Translations under genes and position numbers: made by a program
NCBI RefSeq assembly: GCF_009799805.1
Contig: NZ_CP047050.1
Coordinates: 510,001-574,000, forward strand
Direction: 5' to 3'
Source of the DNA: Myroides phaeus
Lineage (GTDB): Bacteria > Bacteroidota > Bacteroidia > Flavobacteriales > Flavobacteriaceae
Length of the DNA: 64,000 nucleotides
Notes under the pieces: model-generated
The model's input: only the letters and a program-made list of their open reading frames with translations
Database searches by the model: none
Told to the model about the DNA's origin: nothing
Part shown: positions 18,580 to 26,600 of the stretch, piece after piece
How positions within the stretch are numbered: position 1 is the stretch's first letter
Layout of the letters: each line of letters starts with the position of its first letter

Positions 18580-20565
18580 ATGACATTTAAAGAGCTTATT
18601 CAGCAGGGCATCCCAACAGTACTTCCTGCGAAGAAAGATTATGACGCCACAATAAACCACGCTCCTAAACGCAAGGAAATTCTTTCTGATGAAGAGAAAA
18701 AATTAGCATTAAAAAATGCATTGCGTTATTTTGAACCTGAACATCACGCAACTTTATTGCCAGAGTTCAAAGAAGAATTAGAAAAGTATGGACGTATTTA
18801 TATGTATAGATTTCGTCCTGACTATAAAATATATGCAAGACCTATTGATGAATATCCAGGAAAGTCATTGCAAGCAAAAGCTATTATGCTAATGATCCAA
18901 AATAATTTGGACTACGCTGTAGCACAACATCCACACGAATTAATCACTTATGGTGGTAATGGAGGTGTATTCTCAAACTGGGCTCAATATTTACTAACAA
19001 TGAAATATTTATCTGAAATGACAGATGAACAAACATTAGTAATGTATTCTGGTCACCCTATGGGATTATTCCCTTCTCATAAAAATGCACCACGTGTTGT
19101 GGTTACAAATGGTATGATGATTCCTAATTATTCAAAACCAGATGACTGGGAAAAATTTAATGCATTAGGAGTTACACAATATGGACAAATGACTGCTGGT
19201 AGTTATATGTATATTGGACCTCAAGGTATCGTACACGGAACAACCATTACAGTGTTAAACGGAGGTAGAAAAATAGCGAAAAATGGCGAAAGCTTAGCTG
19301 GTAAATTATTTATTACTTCTGGTTTAGGAGGAATGAGTGGAGCTCAACCTAAAGCAGGAAATATTGCTGGCTGTATTACTGTTTGTGCTGAAGTAAATCC
19401 TAAAGCAGTTCATACAAGACATTCTCAAGGATGGGTTGATGAAGTGATTACAGATCTTGATGAATTAGTAACAAGAGTTAAGAAAGCACAAGATGCAAAA
19501 GAAATTGTTTCTATTGCTTACCAAGGAAATATTGTAGAAGTATGGGAGAAATTTGATGAAGTTGGCTTATATGTAGATTTAGGTTCTGACCAAACTTCTT
19601 TACACAACCCTTGGGCAGGTGGTTATTATCCTGTTGGATTGTCATTTGAAGAGGCTAATGATATGATGGCAAACAATCCTGTTGAGTTTAAAGAACACGT
19701 ACAAGAATCTCTTAGAAGACAAGCTACAGCAATTAATAAACATACAGCTAAAGGAACGTACTTCTTTGATTATGGAAATGCCTTTTTATTAGAAGCTTCA
19801 AGAGCTGGGGCAGATATAATGGCAGAAAATGGAATTGACTTTAAATATCCAAGTTATGTACAGGATATTATGGGGCCAATGTGTTTTGACTATGGTTTTG
19901 GTCCTTTCCGTTGGGTATGTGCATCTGGAAATCCGGAAGATTTAGCTAAAACAGATGAAATTGCTTGTCAAGTTTTAGAAGAAATGATGGCTAACTCTCC
20001 TTTAGAGATTCAACAACAAATGGCAGACAATATTCGATGGATAAAAGGAGCTCAAGAAAATAAATTAGTTGTAGGTTCTCAAGCAAGAATATTATATGCC
20101 GACGCTGAAGGTAGAATTAAAATTGCAAAGGCTTTTAATGATGCTATTGAGGCAGGTAAAATCGGACCAGTTGTTTTAGGACGTGACCACCATGATGTAT
20201 CAGGAACAGATTCTCCTTACAGAGAGACTTCGAATATCTATGATGGTTCTAAATTTACTGCTGACATGGCAATCCATAATGTAATTGGAGATAGCTTTAG
20301 AGGTGCTACCTGGGTTTCTATCCACAATGGTGGTGGTGTAGGCTGGGGAGAAGTTATTAACGGAGGTTTTGGTATGGTACTTGACGGTACTAAAGATGCT
20401 GAGAACAGATTAAAATCAATGCTGTTTTGGGATGTTAATAATGGTATAGCACGTAGAAGTTGGGCACGAAATGACGAGGCTATATTTGCTATTAAAAGAG
20501 CAATGGAAGCTGAACCATTATTAAAAGTTACTTTACCAAATATAGTAGACGAAAAACTTTTATAA
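18580..20565 (+). CDS. hutU: Urocanate hydratase (long form)
   Basis: A 661-residue urocanase that hydrates urocanate to imidazolone propionate in histidine breakdown, using tightly bound NAD as an electrophile. Landmarks are TYGGNGGVFSNWAQYLLTM, LFITSGLGGMSGAQPKAGN (NAD-binding region), GPMCFDYGFGPFRWVCASG (region of the active-site Cys), VVLGRDHHDVSGTDSPYRE and SIHNGGGVGWGEVINGG. It is about 100 residues longer than the well-studied Pseudomonas enzyme and closer in size to the animal one. The frame is open from 18517, but MTFKEL at 18580 is the better start because the earlier residues look like untranslated AT-rich leader. The other histidine-degradation genes are not next to it. It probably shares a transcript with the lipoprotein gene 19 bases downstream. 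Confidence 0.95.
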   Translation: MTFKELIQQGIPTVLPAKKDYDATINHAPKRKEILSDEEKKLALKNALRYFEPEHHATLLPEFKEELEKYGRIYMYRFRPDYKIYARPIDEYPGKSLQAKAIMLMIQNNLDYAVAQHPHELITYGGNGGVFSNWAQYLLTMKYLSEMTDEQTLVMYSGHPMGLFPSHKNAPRVVVTNGMMIPNYSKPDDWEKFNALGVTQYGQMTAGSYMYIGPQGIVHGTTITVLNGGRKIAKNGESLAGKLFITSGLGGMSGAQPKAGNIAGCITVCAEVNPKAVHTRHSQGWVDEVITDLDELVTRVKKAQDAKEIVSIAYQGNIVEVWEKFDEVGLYVDLGSDQTSLHNPWAGGYYPVGLSFEEANDMMANNPVEFKEHVQESLRRQATAINKHTAKGTYFFDYGNAFLLEASRAGADIMAENGIDFKYPSYVQDIMGPMCFDYGFGPFRWVCASGNPEDLAKTDEIACQVLEEMMANSPLEIQQQMADNIRWIKGAQENKLVVGSQARILYADAEGRIKIAKAFNDAIEAGKIGPVVLGRDHHDVSGTDSPYRETSNIYDGSKFTADMAIHNVIGDSFRGATWVSIHNGGGVGWGEVINGGFGMVLDGTKDAENRLKSMLFWDVNNGIARRSWARNDEAIFAIKRAMEAEPLLKVTLPNIVDEKLL

Positions 20566-20584
20566 TATCAAAAAAATAAATCTT

Positions 20585-21133
20585 ATGAAAACATTGAAAT
20601 TATTACCCGTTGCTTTCATAATGCTGTTTGTAACCGCTTGTAGTAGTATACAGGTTACTTCTGATTATGACAAAGACGTAAACTTTAATAATTTGAAGAC
20701 TTACGCTTTTTTTAAAGAAGGAATTGATCATGTTGAATTAAACGACATTGATAAGAAACGTATTCTAAATGCTATAGATCAAACTTTAACTGAAAAAGGG
20801 TTACAAAAATCAGATGCAAATCCTGACTTCTTAATCAATATTTTCACTAAGGCTCAAAAACGAGTTGATATTACAAATAACAACAATTTTTATTCACCAT
20901 GGGGTTACTATGGATGGGGACCTTATTGGGGACCTAACAATACAACAGTAAGTACATCAACGCAAGGAATACTTTATATTGATATTTTAGATACAAAGAA
21001 AAAATCCCTTGTTTGGCAAGGAATAGGTACCGGGGTATTAGGTAAAAATTACAATACTGAAAAAAAAGAAGCTAAGATTAAAGAGTTTGCTCAAAAAATC
21101 TTAGAAAATTTCCCTCCAACTAAAGGGAAGTAA
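20585..21133 (+). CDS. DUF4136 lipoprotein
   Basis: A 182-residue lipoprotein with signal peptide and lipobox VTAC (Cys19). The body matches the DUF4136 family pattern: an N-terminal block VTSDYDKDVNFNNLKTYAFF, a middle PDFLINIF strand, and the C-terminal LYIDILDTKKKSLVWQGIG-type strand. A Tyr/Trp/Gly-rich loop (about 102-120) lies between them. The family is common in Bacteroidota and Proteobacteria and has no established role. It follows hutU by 19 bases and ends at a strong terminator, so the two are probably transcribed together, but nothing links it to histidine breakdown. Confidence 0.85.
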   Translation: MKTLKLLPVAFIMLFVTACSSIQVTSDYDKDVNFNNLKTYAFFKEGIDHVELNDIDKKRILNAIDQTLTEKGLQKSDANPDFLINIFTKAQKRVDITNNNNFYSPWGYYGWGPYWGPNNTTVSTSTQGILYIDILDTKKKSLVWQGIGTGVLGKNYNTEKKEAKIKEFAQKILENFPPTKGK

Positions 21134-21150
21134 TCTATTAAAATAAAAAA

Positions 21151-21175
21151 GGTCGGTGTAATAATTACACCGACC
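21151..21175 (+). terminator. Terminator of the hutU / DUF4136 unit
   Basis: GGTCGGTGTAAT pairs with its inverse over about 12 bp around a one-base loop. It has A-runs before it and TTTTT after it, so it could work in both directions. It lies 17 bases after the DUF4136 stop. Confidence 0.9.
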
Positions 21176-21334
21176 TTTTTGCTTTATAAGGTTAATTATA
21201 TTTTAAAACAAACACAACTAATTATACAATAAAACAACTTAAAATTAAAGCGTTATTCTTTCTCAACAGCCAAAATATTTAATCTGTAAAAAAATTCATC
21301 TCATAAAAAACAAAAGTCACCAAATAAAACAACA

Positions 21335-21370
21335 AAAGAGGGCAATGTAAGCTTTTACATTGCCCTCTTT
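21335..21370. terminator. Orphan bidirectional terminator
   Basis: AAAGAGGGCAATGTAA (21335-21350) and its perfect inverse (21355-21370) form a 16-bp stem with a GCTT loop. The neighbouring genes already have their own terminators (21151-21175 and 21421-21457), so this one has no obvious gene to end. Confidence 0.75.
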
Positions 21371-21420
21371 ATATAATATACTCAATTACATCTATAAAAA
21401 CATAATGAAATAAATCTTAA

Positions 21421-21457
21421 AAAACAGTAATGAACCATTAAAGCTCATTACTGTTTT
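21421..21457 (-). terminator. Terminator of Ig-like lipoprotein gene
   Basis: AAAACAGTAATGA (21421-21433) pairs with TCATTACTGTTTT (21445-21457). On the minus strand the stem is followed by T-rich sequence. It lies 27 bases beyond the stop at 21484. Confidence 0.85.
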
Positions 21458-21483
21458 TTTTGTTTATATAGTAAGCCTAAAAA

Positions 21484-22845
21484 TTATTCTACTACAGTCA
21501 ACTTAACAACTGCAGATTTCATAGATCTTAATGTATTTCCTTTAGAACTACCTTTTTCCCAGTTAACTTCTTTAGCATCTCCGTTAAAAACTAAGCTAGT
21601 CGCCTTGCCTTTTGCAGTGATTGCAGAGCTATTTATAGCAACTTTTTTATATGCTTTAGATGTACCTGCACCTAACACTTTATAGCTTATTTTCAGCTGA
21701 GCACTGTCCACAACACCTTTCTCATCTCTCTCTAATTTATCAAATGCACCACCCGCACCTAAGAAATATCCTATTTCTAACTTGATTACTTCATCTTGTA
21801 ATCCGTCATTTATGATATTTCCATTCGCGTCTAATGTTACCATAGATGCAAAACTTTGTTGAATAACATAAGTAGCAGTCTTAGTTTGAGAAATCCAAAT
21901 TGCAAAATTTTGTCCATTTATATTTTTAATTTCTTCTAATCCATACACCTCAGAAACAACAGATTCAGAAACATCTCCATACGTAAATTTACCACTACCT
22001 ACAGGTTTTCCTCCAGACTTAACAACGATTTTCTGTACATCAGATTTTAATTCCTCAAAAGTTGCATAAACTTCATATTCACCTGGTCCAGCTCCATTAA
22101 GATTTAATCTTCCTGTTTTCATTTTAAAAGTTTGACCTAAGATATGAAAAACAGAATTCTCTACTAAATTTCCATTTTGATCTTTCACCTCAACGATGAT
22201 TGGATTTCCTTCGTTCAAATCATTAAGATTTACAATTGTCAATACTAATTTGTTTGGAGCTTTGTCCTCAGCAACTACAACACTAACTTCATTACTTTTT
22301 CCATAACCTTCTTTCTCAGCAACGAATTTAACTGTACCAACTTTGTCAGCTTTCCAAACATCAGATGTTAATGCAGCCCCTCCTACTTGAGTAATTTTTA
22401 CTCCAGAAACAGCAGCTTCACCATCAGTTACACTAAATTTAACTTCACCTCCAACAAAAACCTCTAATTTATCTGGTGTCAATACCAACGTTTTTTTATC
22501 TCCAGGAACTTCTTCTCCTTCTCCTTTAACAGTAATTTTTACAGCAGCACTGTCTTTAGCACCCTTTTTCTTAGCTACAACTTCAAATTCACCAGCTTTC
22601 TCAAATTTGTGAGGTGTGTAAATTTGCTCATCTCCAATAAAAAGCTCCGATCCTTTTTCTTCTTTACCATCTAAAGTAACTGAGAACTTTACAGACTCTC
22701 CTGCATTAATTTCAGTCTTATCAGCTTTAACCGCTAATTGACCTGCTTCTACTTTAACTGGTTCATCTGAATTGTCATCACTACTACAAGATGCTCCAAA
22801 TGTAGCTAACCCTGCTACAGCTAAAAACATAAATAATTTCTTCAT
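21484..22845 (-). CDS. Putative surface lipoprotein with Ig-like domains
   Basis: A 453-residue lipoprotein. The signal peptide ends in GASC (Cys20), followed at once by SSDDNSDEP, an acidic stretch like the lipoprotein export signal that sends flavobacterial lipoproteins to the outer face of the outer membrane. Three Ig-like beta repeats follow: about 33-107 (VKADKTEINAGESVKFSV), about 118-192 (LTPDKLEVFVGGEVKFSV) and about 198-276. The C-terminal 170 residues resemble no family I can name. Each repeat has the pattern of bacterial Ig-like folds with a Gly-Glu-x-Val-x-Phe core. The gene is monocistronic with its own terminator. The leader has ACTAAT repeats resembling the SusC leaders. Confidence 0.8.
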   Translation of the reverse strand: MKKLFMFLAVAGLATFGASCSSDDNSDEPVKVEAGQLAVKADKTEINAGESVKFSVTLDGKEEKGSELFIGDEQIYTPHKFEKAGEFEVVAKKKGAKDSAAVKITVKGEGEEVPGDKKTLVLTPDKLEVFVGGEVKFSVTDGEAAVSGVKITQVGGAALTSDVWKADKVGTVKFVAEKEGYGKSNEVSVVVAEDKAPNKLVLTIVNLNDLNEGNPIIVEVKDQNGNLVENSVFHILGQTFKMKTGRLNLNGAGPGEYEVYATFEELKSDVQKIVVKSGGKPVGSGKFTYGDVSESVVSEVYGLEEIKNINGQNFAIWISQTKTATYVIQQSFASMVTLDANGNIINDGLQDEVIKLEIGYFLGAGGAFDKLERDEKGVVDSAQLKISYKVLGAGTSKAYKKVAINSSAITAKGKATSLVFNGDAKEVNWEKGSSKGNTLRSMKSAVVKLTVVE

Positions 22846-23202
22846 AAGTATTAGTTTATTAGTTAATTAATTCGATCACAAGATATAAACTTTTTTTCTT
22901 TTACAAAATATTAAGTTAAAAAATATCTTAATTAAGTTTTTAGAAAACATTATTAAAAGTAAAAACATTAAAATAAACACACTAAATAAAAGATATAATT
23001 AAAAAATTAACTCATTAATTAAAGTTAATACATTTCAAAAGTCTCAAACAAACTTAATTACAAAAAATATTAAAATAGTATCATTGGTAACTATTGCAAA
23101 TCAAAAATTTAAATTCTAACAACAAGCCAAAAAAAATAACCAATAAAAGTACTAACTATTGTTTTTTACTATATTTACAATTAACATTAATAAATATCAC
23201 AT
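22846..23202. other. Divergent AT-rich intergenic region
   Basis: A 357-bp spacer between the minus-strand Ig-like lipoprotein and the plus-strand hydroxylase, so it must hold both promoters. TATATTTAC at 23170-23178 is a near match to the -7 box for the hydroxylase. On the minus strand the lipoprotein leader reads ACTAATAAACTAATA, loosely like the SusC leader. I see no other structure. Confidence 0.4.
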
Positions 23203-24954
23203 ATGAAACCTCAAGAATATGAAAGCAATGAATTAATTGAAAGATTACCTAATCATTTAAAGCAATTTATCAAACCACAGAATTATGAAGATTATAATCC
23301 GATTAATCAAGCTGTATGGCGATATGTGATGCGTAAAAATGTTGATTATCTTTCTAAAGTTGCTCACGAATCATATCTTGAAGGTTTAGAAAAAACTGGT
23401 ATTTCAGTTGAAAGTATTCCAAGTATGTATGGGATGAATCGTATCCTAAAAGAAATAGGATGGGCTGCTGTGGCAGTTGACGGTTTTATTCCACCCAATG
23501 CATTTATGGAGTTTCAAGCATATAAAGTTCTTGTAATTGCATCAGACATTAGACAACTTGAAAATATAGAATATACTCCTGCTCCTGATATTATTCATGA
23601 AGGTGCTGGTCACGCTCCTATTATTGCAAATCCAGAATATGCCGAATATTTAAGACGTTTCGGAGAAATTGGTTGTAAAGCCATTTCTTCTGGTCGCGAC
23701 TATGAAATATATGAAGCAATACGTCTATTATCTATTTTAAAGGAAGCAGAAGGTGTTGATCAAAAAGAAATTGATGCTGCTGAAGAAAGAGTTGAGTACT
23801 TACAAAATAATGCAGGAGAACCTTCTGAAATGGCTTTAGTGCGAAATCTTCATTGGTGGACTGTTGAATATGGTTTAATCGGTGAGGTTAACAACCCTAA
23901 AATATATGGTGCTGGATTACTTTCTTCTATTGGAGAGAGCGCTTGGTGTATGACAGATAATGTAAAAAAGCTCCCTTATTCAATTGAAGCTGCTCAACAA
24001 GGGTTTGATATTACAAAACCTCAACCTCAATTATATGTTACACCTGATTTTGCTTATTTAAGTGAAGTTTTGGAAGAGTTTGCTAATAAAATGGCTTTGA
24101 GAAAAGGAGGTTTAATGGGAATTAAAAAGCTAATTGATTCTAAAGCTTTAGGGACTATTGAATTAAATACTGGTATACAAATTTCTGGAGTTTTCACAAG
24201 AGTTATAGAGGATGAAGGGAAACCTGCATACGTACAAACAACAGGTAAAACGGCATTAGCATATAGAGAAAAAGAATTAGTAGGCCACGGTACAGAAACA
24301 CATCCTCACGGCTTTGGAACAGCTTTAGGTAGACTAAAAGGAATCAACCTTGCTATTGAAGATATGAGTCCTCGTGACTTAAAAGCTTATAACCTATATG
24401 AAAACAAACCTGTAACCTTAGAATTTGAAGGAGGAATTACTGTTTCTGGAACAAATATTACAGGTATTAGAAATATTCATGGTAAAATCATCTTAATTAG
24501 TTTTAAAGACTGTACTGTTAAACATTACGATGAAGTATTATTCCAACCTGAATGGGGAACTTACGATATGGCCGTAGGAGCCAATATTATCTCAGCTTTC
24601 TCAGGTCCTGCTGACTACCACAGTTTCGATTTAATAAACCACGTACCATCATCTCATACTATTAAAGCTAAACGAGATGAACAAAGAATAAAATTAGAAA
24701 GCTTGTATGCCTCAATTCGAGAATATAGAGAGAAACAAGCTTCTTGTGATTTAAACAATGTTTTAGATATAGTTATCAACGAATATGCTAATGATTGGTT
24801 ATTGTCAATAGAAATATTAGAGCTTGCTCATACTAACAACAATAACGAATTAACGGAAAAAGCAATGAGCCACCTGAAGTCTTTACAATTAAAAAGACCT
24901 GAGGTAGCTCACTTAATAAAAGATGGTATGTATATTATTTTAAATAATTTATAA
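23203..24954 (+). CDS. Aromatic amino acid hydroxylase (phenylalanine 4-monooxygenase family, long form)
   Basis: A 583-residue protein whose N-terminal half is a non-haem iron aromatic amino acid hydroxylase. The iron triad is present: His132 and His137 in HEGAGH, and Glu222 in WWTVEYGL, matching His285, His290 and Glu330 of human phenylalanine hydroxylase. The enzyme would oxidise phenylalanine to tyrosine with a pterin cofactor and oxygen. It differs from the short bacterial PhhA (about 260-300 residues): the triad is spread wider (85 rather than 40 residues between His137 and the Glu), and there is a C-terminal extension of about 300 residues with no domain I recognise. The substrate is therefore likely but not certain. 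Its stop codon overlaps the convergent DUF4230 gene by 6 bases. Confidence 0.88.
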   Translation: MKPQEYESNELIERLPNHLKQFIKPQNYEDYNPINQAVWRYVMRKNVDYLSKVAHESYLEGLEKTGISVESIPSMYGMNRILKEIGWAAVAVDGFIPPNAFMEFQAYKVLVIASDIRQLENIEYTPAPDIIHEGAGHAPIIANPEYAEYLRRFGEIGCKAISSGRDYEIYEAIRLLSILKEAEGVDQKEIDAAEERVEYLQNNAGEPSEMALVRNLHWWTVEYGLIGEVNNPKIYGAGLLSSIGESAWCMTDNVKKLPYSIEAAQQGFDITKPQPQLYVTPDFAYLSEVLEEFANKMALRKGGLMGIKKLIDSKALGTIELNTGIQISGVFTRVIEDEGKPAYVQTTGKTALAYREKELVGHGTETHPHGFGTALGRLKGINLAIEDMSPRDLKAYNLYENKPVTLEFEGGITVSGTNITGIRNIHGKIILISFKDCTVKHYDEVLFQPEWGTYDMAVGANIISAFSGPADYHSFDLINHVPSSHTIKAKRDEQRIKLESLYASIREYREKQASCDLNNVLDIVINEYANDWLLSIEILELAHTNNNNELTEKAMSHLKSLQLKRPEVAHLIKDGMYIILNNL

Positions 24955-25581
24955 AGCTAAATCCATCATTAAATCATTATCTGTACTTATTACATTACCT
25001 TGATACTCTAAAGTCCAACCTAATGTATTAGTCAAAATTAATATCTTGGAAAGTTCACTTATTAAACGATTCTCTGCATTCGTTTTTAAAGTGGACTTTT
25101 CTATTTTAGTTGCAATATCTTTTTTTATCTTTTGGTTTATTTTGTTGTAATCATCTCCTATAAAAGGATTGAATGTACTTTGTTCTACATCGTAAATCTT
25201 ATAATCAGGATAAATTTGAACTTCTGCTTCTGGAATATATAACAATTGAACTACTTTCCTTTTCTCGTCTATTTGATATTTTAATTGACTTAAATCGTAT
25301 GCTACTGTTGCTTTTGCATTCACTATGACTACAGCTTTCTTATCAAAAGAGAGTAAGTTTAAAAAATATTTCTGCTGATCTTTGTACGTCATTACTTGAG
25401 AGTAGTGGGCTTCTGTAACAACTAATTTACTTACGTTTTTCAATTGTTCTTGAATCAACATAGAATTGTACTGCATATTATCACTGTCCTTTTTAAAAAA
25501 AGAATTGTATAATATTGCACCTGAAAACATAAAAAACAACACTATAAATAGTGCATAAATAACTCTTAGTACTTTTCTCAT
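24949..25581 (-). CDS. DUF4230 membrane-anchored protein
   Basis: A 210-residue protein with an N-terminal membrane anchor (about 7-29), then a soluble domain of the DUF4230 type: ELVVTEAHYSQVMTYKD-like start (about 51-68), a beta strand VVIVNAKATVAYDLSQL, and a helix-rich C-terminus with INQKIKKDIATKIEKS. The function of the family is not known. It starts 2 bases after the GSCFA gene, so the two are co-transcribed. Its last 6 bases overlap the end of the hydroxylase gene on the other strand, leaving no room for a terminator between these convergent genes. Confidence 0.8.
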   Translation of the reverse strand: MRKVLRVIYALFIVLFFMFSGAILYNSFFKKDSDNMQYNSMLIQEQLKNVSKLVVTEAHYSQVMTYKDQQKYFLNLLSFDKKAVVIVNAKATVAYDLSQLKYQIDEKRKVVQLLYIPEAEVQIYPDYKIYDVEQSTFNPFIGDDYNKINQKIKKDIATKIEKSTLKTNAENRLISELSKILILTNTLGWTLEYQGNVISTDNDLMMDLAL

Positions 25582-25583
25582 AA

Positions 25584-26540
25584 CTATCTAAAACTCATAA
25601 AGGGATATTTTTCTAACAAATAATCAATCTTAGCAATCAACGTATCTAAAAAAGCTAAATGTTGCTCAGCAGTAGGATTAAAAGGTCTATGATTAAGTCC
25701 TTTTTGAACCTCCTGAACCTTTTGCATAATAGTAATCATATCAGGATGTATGTATGTACTAACAAAGCGCTCCCAAATGTAATCAACAGCTTGTTCATTT
25801 GGATGCAACATATCAGCTTTATAAAAACGATAATCTCTCAACTCATCCATCATAATTTCATAAGATGGAAAATAATTAATACTATTAACTCCAACCTGTT
25901 CTATAGCATCATGTAATGCTGTAAACAATAAAGATTTGCTTCTTTGGTTTTCAACAATACCATCTTTAAAATGACGTACTGGAGAAATTGTAAAGATTAT
26001 TTCTATCCCTGGATTAATTTCTTTTACTAATTTAATGATTTTCAAGTAACTATTTAGTAACTCTTGGTAAGTCAATAACCTTTTAGTAAAATTAGATTGT
26101 GGTATTTTATGACAATTAGCTACCACTACACCTGTTTCATTATGTTCATAAACCCAAGCGGTTCCAAAAGTAATAGCTATAACAGAAGACTCTTTTAAGG
26201 CTACTTGTAAATCAAATAACTTTACATTTAACTTAGTAACAATATCTTCTTGTTCTAATTCATTCATATCTGAATGAGCAATAAAAGAACTCCAAACTTC
26301 ATTATGACAAAACACATCATCTTCAGTAAACTCGTATCCATTGCTGGCATATTCTAAAATACGCTCAATAGCAATAGGATGGAATAAGATCCCAAAAGGA
26401 TTTACTATACTTTGAAATTGAAATGATTTAAACTTCTCACTCATATTCACAGCAAAACAAGAACCTAATGACACTATTTTATCATTATATGTTATTGGCT
26501 TCTTTACTGATTTTATAGGAACTACTGTACTAAACTTCAT
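25584..26540 (-). CDS. GSCFA domain protein
   Basis: A 318-residue protein with the name-giving motif GSCFA at residues 26-30 (SLGSCFAVNMSEKF). The family resembles SGNH/GDSL-type hydrolases: the GSCFA Ser would be the nucleophile, the motif VIAITFGTAWVYEH lies mid-protein, and the late DMLHPNEQAVDYIWERF (about 243-259) supplies the Asp-x-x-His pair. The role is not established; acyl-ester hydrolysis or transfer is an inference from the fold. No signal peptide is seen, so it is cytoplasmic. It lies between the alaS terminator and the DUF4230 gene and heads that two-gene unit. Confidence 0.85.
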   Translation of the reverse strand: MKFSTVVPIKSVKKPITYNDKIVSLGSCFAVNMSEKFKSFQFQSIVNPFGILFHPIAIERILEYASNGYEFTEDDVFCHNEVWSSFIAHSDMNELEQEDIVTKLNVKLFDLQVALKESSVIAITFGTAWVYEHNETGVVVANCHKIPQSNFTKRLLTYQELLNSYLKIIKLVKEINPGIEIIFTISPVRHFKDGIVENQRSKSLLFTALHDAIEQVGVNSINYFPSYEIMMDELRDYRFYKADMLHPNEQAVDYIWERFVSTYIHPDMITIMQKVQEVQKGLNHRPFNPTAEQHLAFLDTLIAKIDYLLEKYPFMSFR

Positions 26541-26561
26541 AAGTTGAAATAATTAAGTATA

Positions 26562-26592
26562 AAAAAAGATTCTCAATGAGAATCTTTTTTTA
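26562..26592 (-). terminator. Terminator of alaS
   Basis: AAAAAAAGATTCTC (26562-26575) and GAGAATCTTTTTTT (26579-26592) form a perfect 14-bp stem with a 3-base loop, 9 bases past the alaS stop and before the GSCFA start. The T-run works in either direction. Confidence 0.9.
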
Positions 26593-26600
26593 ATCAGTTT

